From NCBI RefSeq assembly GCF_000739635.1, contig NZ_BATQ01000075.1, positions 1 to 64,000 on the forward strand: 64,000 nt of DNA. The letters run 5' to 3'. This document shows, one piece after another, positions 25,359 through 34,200 of the stretch (the first letter of the stretch is position 1; each line of letters opens with the position of its first letter). The position numbers and the translations under genes are program-made. The DNA is from Verrucomicrobium sp. BvORR034. GTDB taxonomy: Bacteria; Verrucomicrobiota; Verrucomicrobiia; Verrucomicrobiales; Verrucomicrobiaceae. The notes under the pieces were generated by a model, which saw only the letters and a program-made list of their open reading frames with translations, searched no databases and was not told where the DNA came from.

Positions 25359-27431
25359 ATGATCCTTCCTCGTCTCCTCTTTGCATTGGCTGCCATGATG
25401 GTGCTTTCCTCCAAGGTGGCTGCCGATGTGACGCTGGCCGGAACGGCATGGTACAACGGAAGCACCACCGCGATTTCCCCCAACCCGGGGACGGTCGGCC
25501 ATTGGGTTCCAACGAACCAGGGCAACATCACGGGCCTGACTTTCACCCCAGGGGTGCGCAATCAGTTTGGGAGCAATTCCGGTATGGTGTACCTGCAGAA
25601 TCTCATTTTGCCAAACTCGCCGGCTACCGGGGGTAGTGCCACCTATGTCACAGTCATTGATCTGGCGACTCATTTGGTGGTGGGGTCGTCATTGAATCAG
25701 GTCGGTGCGGGGCAGGACACGTCCCTGACCACCGCGACACCGTACCGGTTTGACAGTCTGGCGTTGGACAGCAGTGGCAGCTATGCCCTGGTGTTCACCT
25801 CCACTCCGGGCACCGCAGGGCTGTTGGTCAGCGGAGTTCCGGGCTCGACGGGATTGCAGCTTGCCACGGGTACGGATCTGGATCCGAGTGCCGGCGGAAC
25901 GCTGAATGTGGCAACCGCCCGATGGGGTGGGGTGGTTAATACTGGGGTGAGCGGGACAGACCTGATGCCCGGCACCGGAGTCTATACTCCAGGGGTACCG
26001 ACACCCGGTCAGTACGTGAACTATGAGCAGTGGTATACCGCCACCTTCACCTCGACCGAACAACATCTCACCACTCTGGACGCCCCCACCGGGCAGACTA
26101 TCACGCAGGCGAGTGCTTTTGGTGCTGCCGGCGGATTCCGGAAGACCGGGGGCGGCACTTATGTGCTGAACCAGGCCAACACCAGTTCCGGTGATGTGAT
26201 CGTGGAGCAGGGGACGCTGCGGCTGGTTCTGGCTGCAAACGGCACCACCTCCTCCCGGGTGGGTGGCACTGGCGCAACCATCATGCTCAACAACTACGGA
26301 GCACAGTTGCAGAGTTCAAATGAGTTCTCAGGCGCCACTCTGCAACTGGAGTTTGGTGGAGGAGGGAGTGCGCTTGCCATCGCGGACAATAACATCGAAG
26401 GCGTAGGGACCATTCGCAAGACCGGAACAGGGCAGGTGTCGATGACGGGCACGAACGGGTTTCGAGGAAATCTTGTGATTGAAAGCGGCACCGTGGCCTT
26501 CAACAGTGCCGGGGCGGCGGCGGGTGAGTTTCACGTGCAGATCACGGATGCGGCAGCGAGCCTTGCGCTCGGAGAGTATTTTGTGGACAAGGTGGCGGTG
26601 ATTGCCTCCCTGTCTGGCACCGGGGCGGTACGTGCGAATTTTGGCAATACCGGGGCGGTCAATCAGCTCAAGACCCTGGAAGTGCGGCAGGACATTGACA
26701 CCGAGTTTTCCGGCGTATTTCAGAACAACGGTGGGCGGAATCTGGCGGTGATCAAGTCCGGCGCCGGGATCCTCAAGTTCAGCGGGGCCAATGTCTATCA
26801 GGGGACGACCAAGGTGAATGGAGGCTGGTTGGTGATCAATGGGGACCAGAGTGGCGCGACGGGGGCTGTGACGGTGAACGCAGGCGGGAGCCTTGGGGGA
26901 GTTGGCCAGGTAGGCGGGCTCACCACCGTAGCCAGCGGAGGCAGGCTGGCGGCGGGTGACTATGGGGCGGCCAATACCATTGGTACCCTCTCGCTGAAGG
27001 CGGGACTTGTTCTGCAAACGGGTTCAGAGGTGGTCTTCGAGCTGTCGGGCGCAACCGGGACCACGGCAGACCTGCTGACGATTGCACCCGGGGTGCTCAA
27101 TGGCACTCCCGGCAACCATGACCATCTGGAAATCACGGGAAGCCTTGCCCTCGGTGACGGAGCCGTGGTCAAGGTGGTGCTGAAGGACTACACCGCAAGC
27201 TGGGGTGATGTGTTCAATCTGGCAGACTGGTCGGCTGCAGGTGGCGCGATCAACCAGGGCTTTGACCCGCTGGTGGACATGGACTTCACCGGTGCCCAGC
27301 TTGCAAGCGGCTGGTACTGGGCGACGGACAGGTTTCTCTCCGATGGGGTCATCTATGTTGCCCCCGAGCCTTCGCGATGGTTGTTGTTGATGATGGCGGT
27401 GCTGGCTTGTGCCTGCATCCGACGTCGTTGA
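25359..27431 (+). CDS. PEP-CTERM surface protein with autotransporter-associated beta repeats
   Basis: A 690-residue exported protein. Signal peptide MILPRLLFALAAMMVLSSKVAA. The middle (about residues 245-560) carries glycine/asparagine-rich beta repeats of the autotransporter-associated type, for example FRKTGGGTYVLNQANTSSGDVIVEQGTLRLV and IKSGAGILKFSGANVYQGTTKVNGGWLVI. The C-terminus, APEPSRWLLLMMAVLACACIRRR, is a complete PEP-CTERM sorting signal: PEP motif, hydrophobic helix, arginine cluster. This signal is recognised by an exosortase, which is not in the window. No autotransporter barrel is present, so it is probably an anchored or released surface/matrix protein. It opens the island, ahead of a sialidase gene 60 bp downstream. 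Confidence 0.88.
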   Translation: MILPRLLFALAAMMVLSSKVAADVTLAGTAWYNGSTTAISPNPGTVGHWVPTNQGNITGLTFTPGVRNQFGSNSGMVYLQNLILPNSPATGGSATYVTVIDLATHLVVGSSLNQVGAGQDTSLTTATPYRFDSLALDSSGSYALVFTSTPGTAGLLVSGVPGSTGLQLATGTDLDPSAGGTLNVATARWGGVVNTGVSGTDLMPGTGVYTPGVPTPGQYVNYEQWYTATFTSTEQHLTTLDAPTGQTITQASAFGAAGGFRKTGGGTYVLNQANTSSGDVIVEQGTLRLVLAANGTTSSRVGGTGATIMLNNYGAQLQSSNEFSGATLQLEFGGGGSALAIADNNIEGVGTIRKTGTGQVSMTGTNGFRGNLVIESGTVAFNSAGAAAGEFHVQITDAAASLALGEYFVDKVAVIASLSGTGAVRANFGNTGAVNQLKTLEVRQDIDTEFSGVFQNNGGRNLAVIKSGAGILKFSGANVYQGTTKVNGGWLVINGDQSGATGAVTVNAGGSLGGVGQVGGLTTVASGGRLAAGDYGAANTIGTLSLKAGLVLQTGSEVVFELSGATGTTADLLTIAPGVLNGTPGNHDHLEITGSLALGDGAVVKVVLKDYTASWGDVFNLADWSAAGGAINQGFDPLVDMDFTGAQLASGWYWATDRFLSDGVIYVAPEPSRWLLLMMAVLACACIRRR

Positions 27432-27491
27432 TGGCATGGAAGAATTGGCCCCGGCCATCGGTACCCCCTCTCATCCTGACCAACGGGACAC

Positions 27492-28721
27492 ATGACGATC
27501 ATGAAACACTGCCACTCACCCTTCAGCCTGATCGCTTTTGCCGCTGGCTGGCTCTGTGCATCCTCAGCGGGGAAAGGGGCGGAGGCACCATTCCGTGTGG
27601 AAAGGAAGGTGGTGCTCACCAGCCAGCCCGGAAGTTATTTCACCCAATCCCGGGCGGCGTTGATTCCAGGCACACCGCCGAGGATGCTGATCACCACCCA
27701 GGAGACGGAGCCAGAGGGAGCTCATGGTTACCGTGACGTCTATCAAGTGGAGTCCCCGGACGGGGGGCTCACGTGGGGGGCCGTGAAGACCGTGGATAGC
27801 TTGCGCCGGACCGCTCAGGCAGACGGGTATGAAGTGGTCATGGGCGACGCCTGGCCACAGTGGCATGCGCAGTCCCGCAAACTACTGGTCACGGGAAAGA
27901 CCTTCAACTTTCGCGGAGGACTGACAGAAGACCGGAACCGGGAGCGGGTTTCGTATGCGGTCTATGATCCGGCGGGCGGTGGATGGTCGGGTCTGAAGCT
28001 GATGGAAATGCCGACGACCGACCATGCGGGCAAGCCTATCCTGCAGCCCAATGCGGGCTGCAACCAGCCCGTCTATCTCCCAGATGGAGATGTCCTGCTT
28101 CCCGTGCGCTATGGGCGGAAGGCGGGTAGTCAAAACTATACGACCATCGTGACGAGGTGTTCGTTTGACGGCACCAACCTTGTCTACAAGTCGCACGGCT
28201 CAGAATTGGGCCTGCCGGATGGAAGGGGCCTGTATGAGCCCTCGCTGGCCTTCTACAAAGGATGGTACTATCTCACCATGAGAGCTGACCGGTCTGCCTA
28301 TGTCTCCCGAAGCAAGGACGGGCTTGTCTTTGAGGAGCCGGTGAGGGAGTGGACATTTGACGATGGCAAGGTGCTGGGCAGCTACAGCACCCAGCAGCAC
28401 TGGGTGACGCACGCCGACGGGTTGTACCTGGTCTACACAAGGAAAGGCGCTGACAATGATCACATCTTCCGCCATCGGGCACCGCTATTCATTGCCAAGG
28501 TGGATGGGGGAAATCTCCGCGTGCTGCGAGATACGGAGCAGGTGCTTTTTCCAGCAGAAGGGGCGGATCTGGGAAACTTTGGCGTGGTGGAGGTGAGCCC
28601 GGAGGAAACATGGGTGATCACGTCTGAATCTCCTGGCAAAAAGCAGGCGCAAAATCGGGTTTTGGTGGCCCGTCTCCTTTGGAGGAGCGCCAATTCTGGG
28701 GCCGGGCAGCAGGGGCGTTGA
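27492..28721 (+). CDS. Exported BNR/sialidase-fold glycosidase
   Basis: 409 residues with a signal peptide (FSLIAFAAGWLCASSAGKGAEA); ATG 27501 is an equally good start. It has a six-bladed sialidase-type propeller with a clear Asp-box-like turn SPDGGLTWG near residue 90 and a degenerate one (SRSKDGLVFEEP). Conserved-looking segments are QPNAGCNQPVYLPDGDVLLPVRYG and EPSLAFYKGWYYLTMRADRSAYVS; the RADRS region may include an active-site arginine. Substrate is unknown; in this phylum such proteins are often exo-alpha-sialidase-like hydrolases acting on host or algal glycans. It follows the PEP-CTERM gene by 60 bp and is probably co-transcribed. It is not closely related to the second sialidase at 35.3 kb. 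Confidence 0.8.
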   Translation: MTIMKHCHSPFSLIAFAAGWLCASSAGKGAEAPFRVERKVVLTSQPGSYFTQSRAALIPGTPPRMLITTQETEPEGAHGYRDVYQVESPDGGLTWGAVKTVDSLRRTAQADGYEVVMGDAWPQWHAQSRKLLVTGKTFNFRGGLTEDRNRERVSYAVYDPAGGGWSGLKLMEMPTTDHAGKPILQPNAGCNQPVYLPDGDVLLPVRYGRKAGSQNYTTIVTRCSFDGTNLVYKSHGSELGLPDGRGLYEPSLAFYKGWYYLTMRADRSAYVSRSKDGLVFEEPVREWTFDDGKVLGSYSTQQHWVTHADGLYLVYTRKGADNDHIFRHRAPLFIAKVDGGNLRVLRDTEQVLFPAEGADLGNFGVVEVSPEETWVITSESPGKKQAQNRVLVARLLWRSANSGAGQQGR

Positions 28722-28750
28722 GTGTGCCGGAAGGGTAGTTTCCTTTGTGC

Positions 28751-28765
28751 AATATTTTCCAATGG
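28751..28765 (+). promoter_or_regulatory. Copy 2 of the AAWATTTNCCAATGG box
   Basis: AATATTTTCCAATGG ends 114 bp upstream of the first gene of the Verru_Chthon cassette. A possible promoter follows: TTGGAG at 28781-28786, 18-bp spacer, TATAAT at 28805-28810. The box would then sit about 16 bp upstream of the -35 element, a normal place for an activator. Confidence 0.62.
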
Positions 28766-28780
28766 TGGAAGATGGACGCA

Positions 28781-28810
28781 TTGGAGACGGGTTTTCAGTA
28801 TTTATATAAT
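28781..28810 (+). promoter_or_regulatory. Candidate sigma-70 promoter of the Verru_Chthon cassette
   Basis: TTGGAG (28781-28786) and a perfect TATAAT (28805-28810) are separated by 18 bp, 70 bp ahead of the cassette's first start codon. The -35 element is weak, which fits dependence on an activator bound at the box just upstream. Confidence 0.5.
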
Positions 28811-28879
28811 GCATACAGACCTGATTGTGGCGAGCCCGACGAGGGCAGCCGGGCGGGTCCCAGTGGTACCAAAACTGTC

Positions 28880-29410
28880 ATGCACTTGTCATTTCCCAAA
28901 TCCTCCGGTCGAGTGGCTCAGCAAGGCAGGCGCGAGTCCAGGGGGTTCACTCTTGTCGAGGTGAGTCTGGCCATGGGGGTGGTCTCTTTTGGACTGCTGA
29001 GTTTGATTTCCCTGCTCACTCTTGCCATGGATGGAGTGCGGGGGGCCAGCTCTGACCTGGTGGGAAGCCAGATTGCCAGCCGGATCATTGGGGAAATGCA
29101 GCAATGTCCCTGGGATCAAGTGGCGGCGAGAAACGGGCAGGTCAGCCACTACGATGCGCAGGGAAAGCGGGTGGATGCTGCCGCAGCTTCCGGTGACCTT
29201 ACTGGTGCGGCACCAAGCACGGGATTTAGCACCTACACGGCACGTCTGGTGGTGGGAGAGGTGCGAAGCTACGGATGCGACATCAGTGTCCTGGTAGTGG
29301 CGGCTGCTGACGACCGGGGGACGAAGATGATTCAGGACTACCTCGACGGCAAAAGCCGGGGCGGTCTGGTGACGGTGTACCCTTCGCAACTGGCGAGGCT
29401 GGAGAAGTAA
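28880..29410 (+). CDS. Verru_Chthon cassette protein B, GspI-like pseudopilin
   Basis: 176 residues from ATG 28880. An upstream in-frame start at 28745 would place the promoter inside the gene. The N-terminus has a type III (prepilin) signal: a basic leader ending RRESRG, then FTLVEVSLAMGVVSFGLLSLISLLTLAM, with the conserved glutamate at +5 of the mature protein. Cleavage by a prepilin peptidase after Gly22 is expected. The hydrophobic start resembles the minor pseudopilin GspI of type II secretion. The globular part includes two cysteines (QQCPW, YGCDI). It is the first of four genes (B-C-D-A); the cassette family is known from Verrucomicrobium spinosum and Chthoniobacter, function unknown. 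Gap to the next gene: 31 bp. Confidence 0.85.
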   Translation: MHLSFPKSSGRVAQQGRRESRGFTLVEVSLAMGVVSFGLLSLISLLTLAMDGVRGASSDLVGSQIASRIIGEMQQCPWDQVAARNGQVSHYDAQGKRVDAAAASGDLTGAAPSTGFSTYTARLVVGEVRSYGCDISVLVVAAADDRGTKMIQDYLDGKSRGGLVTVYPSQLARLEK

Positions 29411-29441
29411 GCAACAACGACGGCAACGCACCCCCAGTCTC

Positions 29442-30515
29442 ATGAGTTCTAGGAAAGTATCTGCAGTGCGCCGTTTCAGCAAGGGCTTCACCCTGATTGA
29501 GCTGCTGCTGGCCATGACCGTGCTGGCGGTCATCCTGATGACTCTGGCCATGATGATGAACCAGACCACCGGCGCCTGGAGGCAGGCCAGGTCCCAGTTG
29601 GAGCAGTTCAGGGAGGCGGAGGCGGCATTTGGCAGCATGGGCCGCCGGATTACCGATGCGGTGCTGAACACTTATACGGACTATGAGTTCCCGGGAGGGG
29701 ACCGGCGAAAAACGCCCACACGCTATGTGCGTCAGTCTGAGCTGCACTTTGTCTGCGGGCCGGGTGGTCAGGTGGAAGGGGGGCTTGCTCCGTCCTTGCT
29801 GGGGGCTCAGGCTGCGCCCGGGCAGGCAGTATTTTTTCAGGGTCCCTTTGGCAGTCATGCGGACGGGGATCTGACCGGGCTCAACACGCTGCTCAATGCC
29901 TGGGGTTACTTCGTGGAGTTTGGTGACGACAGGGAGGCGCGGCCTGGCTATCTGGAGGAGGCTGTGGGAGCCCAGCCGCGCCACCGGTTTCGGCTGAAGG
30001 AGTTTCAACAAAAAACGGAGGAGTTGAGGGTTTATGCCTCGAACCTGACGGCGGCCAGCCAGGATGTCCTTTTTGACTGGTTTCGTAAACCTGTTTCCTC
30101 AGGAAGGGGGGTGCATACCCTGGCTGAAAACGTGATCGCACTGGTGATCCGTCCCATGTCGTCTGACAAGACGCTGGCCGCACCGACCCAGATGGCATCC
30201 CACTACTACTACGACACCCGGGCCTATCAGCAGAATGTGGGCACGGCTTTTGAGCAGGCACGTTCCCGGCATCAGTTGCCGCCTCTGCTGGAGATCACCC
30301 TGGTGGTGCTGGATGAGAACTCGGCCGCAAGGCTGGAGCAGGAGAACGGCAGCACCATGCCTGACCTGGGCCTGTCACAGTTGTTTCATGACGCGGCCTC
30401 GTATGAAAAAGATCTGGACGAACTCGAAGCCACCCTGGTGGCCCGCAAGCTGGGCTACAGGGCTCTCAAAAAGACGATCCGCCTGCGAAATTCGCGCTGG
30501 AGTGCGGTGGATTGA
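29442..30515 (+). CDS. Verru_Chthon cassette protein C, GspJ-like pseudopilin
   Basis: 357 residues. The prepilin leader MSSRKVSAVRRFSKG is followed by FTLIELLLAMTVLAVILMTLAMMM, with Glu at +5 and cleavage expected after Gly15. The following NQTTGAWRQARSQLEQFREAEAAFGSMGRRITDAVLNTY resembles GspJ, in which an amphipathic helix and an R.I..A segment follow the transmembrane part. The large C-terminal domain (residues about 60-357) is about twice the size of GspJ and contains ALVIRPM and LLEITLVVLDENSAARLEQE. It should be an inner-membrane pseudopilin that can enter a pilus-like tip complex. Second gene of the cassette; 25 bp to the next. Confidence 0.85.
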   Translation: MSSRKVSAVRRFSKGFTLIELLLAMTVLAVILMTLAMMMNQTTGAWRQARSQLEQFREAEAAFGSMGRRITDAVLNTYTDYEFPGGDRRKTPTRYVRQSELHFVCGPGGQVEGGLAPSLLGAQAAPGQAVFFQGPFGSHADGDLTGLNTLLNAWGYFVEFGDDREARPGYLEEAVGAQPRHRFRLKEFQQKTEELRVYASNLTAASQDVLFDWFRKPVSSGRGVHTLAENVIALVIRPMSSDKTLAAPTQMASHYYYDTRAYQQNVGTAFEQARSRHQLPPLLEITLVVLDENSAARLEQENGSTMPDLGLSQLFHDAASYEKDLDELEATLVARKLGYRALKKTIRLRNSRWSAVD

Positions 30516-30540
30516 CGGCTCTGAAGCGAAACCCTCTCCC

Positions 30541-31206
30541 ATGAGATCATCTCCATCCCTTTCGACCTTGACGCTGCGGGGTTTCACCCTGGTGGAGCTG
30601 CTGACGGTGATCTGCCTCGTGTTTATGCTGCTGACGCTGGTGAGCGTGGGCACCAGCCATCTCGTGCAGGCGGCAAAGCTCTCCGAGGCGGTGGCTCAGG
30701 TGGAGAGCATGTTGAGGCTCGCAGCGCAGCGGGCGGGGATTGAGAACTGTGAGGTGGAGGTGAGGTTTTATGAAATAGATACTGGCGCTGGCGAAGGGAT
30801 GCGGTTCGCCGCCATGCAGACGATGTGCTATCGCATCGAGACCGACCCCGCCGCAGCAGCGTACATCAGCCCGGGCTCTCCGGGCTTCTCTCCCCAGCCG
30901 GTGGCAGTTTCTGAACTGCAGCGGCTGCCCTCTGGTGTCGTTGTTCATGAAGGCCTCTTCAGCACGCTGTTGACTGATCCCTCCAGAGTGCCTGATCCTG
31001 CGACAGCAGAGGTGGATGGGCTGCCCAGCCGTGTCCGGCGGGTGAGATTTCTTCCCGGCGGTGGCACAGACCTGGGAGCCGGGAAAAAATGGTGCGTGCT
31101 CCTGTGCCGGTCCCAGGATGCAGCTGTGACCTCCCTGCCAGCCAACTACGCCGTGCTCGTGATCGATCCTGAAACCGCGAGATGCAGCCTGTTTCGTCCG
31201 CAGTAG
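30541..31206 (+). CDS. Verru_Chthon cassette protein D, GspH-like pseudopilin
   Basis: 221 residues from ATG 30541, chosen because it gives a short prepilin leader (MRSSPSLSTLTLRG) in front of FTLVELLTVICLVFMLLTLVSVG. Glu is at +5; cleavage is expected after Gly14. The order of a short leader, the helix and then LSEAVAQVESMLRLAAQRAGIENCEVEVRF is like GspH/FimT pseudopilins, where the helix is followed by beta strands that sample each residue of a new fold. The C-terminal part repeats WCVLLCRSQD and YAVLVIDPETARCSLF, giving four cysteines that may form disulfides. It is 18 bp ahead of the giant cassette protein A. Confidence 0.85.
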   Translation: MRSSPSLSTLTLRGFTLVELLTVICLVFMLLTLVSVGTSHLVQAAKLSEAVAQVESMLRLAAQRAGIENCEVEVRFYEIDTGAGEGMRFAAMQTMCYRIETDPAAAAYISPGSPGFSPQPVAVSELQRLPSGVVVHEGLFSTLLTDPSRVPDPATAEVDGLPSRVRRVRFLPGGGTDLGAGKKWCVLLCRSQDAAVTSLPANYAVLVIDPETARCSLFRPQ

Positions 31207-31224
31207 CCCCCTCTTTCCTTCACC

Positions 31225-34200
31225 ATGCGCTGTCAAGCCTCCCGCCCTTTTCTATCCAAGCGTCTGCCCCGTGGCGTGGCATTGCTCTCCACCCTGATCG
31301 TGCTGGCACTGGTAACAGTGCTGGTGGTGAGCTTCTTTATTGCCTCGCGGTCCATGCGGGAACAGGCCACCTATTCGCTGAGCGATTTCAGGCTGGGCAC
31401 CTTGCGTGATGTGGCGATCAACGCCTCGATTGAGCAGCTGCGGGAGGCGACCACGCAGGCCGGGGAGATGTGGGCTTCCCAACCGGGGGCCATCCGTACC
31501 TACAGCCGCACGACCGGGCAGCCCAGCCAGATTTTCAAGCTCTACAGTCATGAGGTGTCGAGATTGCAAGGTCTGGCCACCATAGTGGATGCCGCGACAC
31601 TGAATCTGGAGAGCGATGTGCCAGCCAACTGGAAAGCACAAACCTCGGCCTATGTGGACCTCAATGAGCCGGAGGTGTTCTCGGTGGATGGGCAAATGCA
31701 TTTTCCCATTGTCGATCCGAGGCTTGATGATGGCGGCACCCACGTCCCAGAGGGGTTTGCCTACACGGACAAGCTGGCCTCCTCTGGAACTTCGGTTGCG
31801 GGGGTGATCCCATCCGCAGGAGGGACCAGCGCCCAGCAACGGTTGCCGATGCCGGTGCGGTGGATTTACCTGCTACGAGACGGCACCAGAGGGTGGATCA
31901 ATGGGGCGGGGAAGTTTCAGCCGCTCTCCGGTACGGATGGTCCGAAGGGGAGCAATCCGATTGTGGGACGCATGGCCTGGTGGGTGGATGATGAGTCCGC
32001 CAAGATCAACATCAATACCGCCTCCGAAGCCATTCCCTGGGACACGCCGCGCGCGGCCACACCGGAGGATGTGGAATATGCCCGGCAGACCCCAGTGAAG
32101 AATGAGGTGCAGCGGTTCAGTGGACATCCTGCGACAACCTGCCTGAGCACGATCTTTTTTCCCAACGAACTTCTGGATCCAGCCACGGCTGAGGGGAGGG
32201 GGAAACTGATGCAAATCTACGATCTGGCTCCGCGCATAGGTGGGAGAGAGACAGGGTATCTGGCGGTCGGGACGGCGCGAAGGCAGCCTGTCGCATTTGA
32301 TGACGATCGTCTCTATGCCACGGTGGATGAGATGCTCTATGCACCAGACCGGAGCCGCCAGCCTCTAATGCAGACCCTCGGAGCCGGGCGATTGCGCCAG
32401 CTCAGGTTCCTGCTCACGGCCAACAGCAGCGCTCCCGAGACCACGGCGGCGGGTACGCCCCGCATGAGCCTGTGGCCTGTGTTCCAGAATGATACCGATG
32501 CCAACCGAACCGCATACGACCGGCTGCTCACCCATGCCGCAACCATCGCTGGCCGACCTTACTACTTTCGGCGGAACGATGCGAAGACCAGCACCAATGA
32601 GTTTGCCGGGACCATGGCCAGCAATGCCAATCTCGAAAGGTACCTGCTCAGCCTCGCCGCCCGCAATGACATGGGGTATGCGAAGTCCTTCATCCAGAAA
32701 TATGACGGGGATGTTGATGCGACGGGCCGGGAGGTGGAAAACATGGCCGTGGGGCTGGTTAGTTTCCTGGAAACCATCCGGGATACCAATTTGCATGACA
32801 CCACCATCGCCCCCAGCGGACAGCCGGTGATTCCCTACGGGAATTTTACGGACTTGTTTCGAGGAACCAAGGTGCCGGGTCAGGTTCCCTCCACGAACCC
32901 GTCCAACTTCCCCAACGCCCGCGGGCAGCTCAACGACCATGAACTGCGGCTCGGGCCGGTGGGCAGGGAGTTTACGCTTTCTGAATTTGGGGTCGTTTTC
33001 AGTTATGCCGCGGAACACAAGTCGGGCGGGGTGAAGGTGAATCCCACCCTGGTGGACAAGCTGCAGCTTCCCGTGGGATACAAGGCGATCCAGGGCGCTG
33101 CAATTTTTGAGGGCTTCTGCCCCTCTCAAGGGTACACGATGATCTCGCCTGCAGCAGGCTTGTGTGCGGACTTCACCTTGGTGGGCATCAATGGCAGCCG
33201 TCCCTACAGCAAGGTCACGGGCAGCTCTCCGCTGGCAGGCACTGTGTATGCGGGATGGGGACCGTCCGGAAGCGGGTCTGACACAAGCAACCGACGCTGG
33301 CTGGGGGGCAGGGACCTGGAGGGGAGCAACGCCATGCCCAGCTCTGGTCTTACCATCCCGAATCTCTATGACAAGACTTGGTGGGTGGGGTGGGGCGGCT
33401 CGGGCGGGAGATTCGTGTTTACGGGAAGTGACACGGCAGGGCTGACCAACCCAGGCTCCATCACCAATCTCAAGGACCCCGTGACTGGCCAGGGGGAGAT
33501 TCCAGCCATCTACACCAGGGGCTATTTCATCATTCCCTCCGCAGATGAGACCATGACGCTGGGCATGCTGGCTGAACCGTCGGGAAAGGAGGCCTTTGTG
33601 GAAATAGGCATCTGGGCAAGACGTGATGGCGTGGATCGGACTGACCATTGCAAGTTTGGGAAGTTCCCCCAAGTCGTTCTTCCCGTGCCCCAGCCCCCCT
33701 CCAACCTGCGCAAGGCGGATGGATCTCCCATGACCTGGCGGGAGAGGATGGATCAGACGAGAAACGGCAATTTCACTGATCCCGAAGTGATCGATCCAAG
33801 TGACACCGTGCGGACACTCGTGGTGCGGCACAATGACTACCGTCTGGCGCTCCTGCGCCGCCGGGAACACATCGGACCGTATGAAAACCGGACCTACACC
33901 ACCCACCCGGACTACTTTGACAGCAGCAAGCGCCAGGTGCACAGCTTCACCCGGGCCGGTGGGGTGCCTGAGGCGGGGGCGGTCTTCCGGCGGGGTCTGG
34001 TCAACACCCCGTATGCCACGGACGTTCAGCCGGATTTTCCCGTGGACCCGGCAGACCCGGTGTTCACCAGTCACCTGGGAGGTTCCTATCCCTACCCGAC
34101 GGATCCAGAGGTGACCCGTGATTGGAACAATGGCACCGGCATCGTGCCTGATGGAGCCTATTGGATCAAACCCGATGATTTGGCCCGGACCTTTGACGGT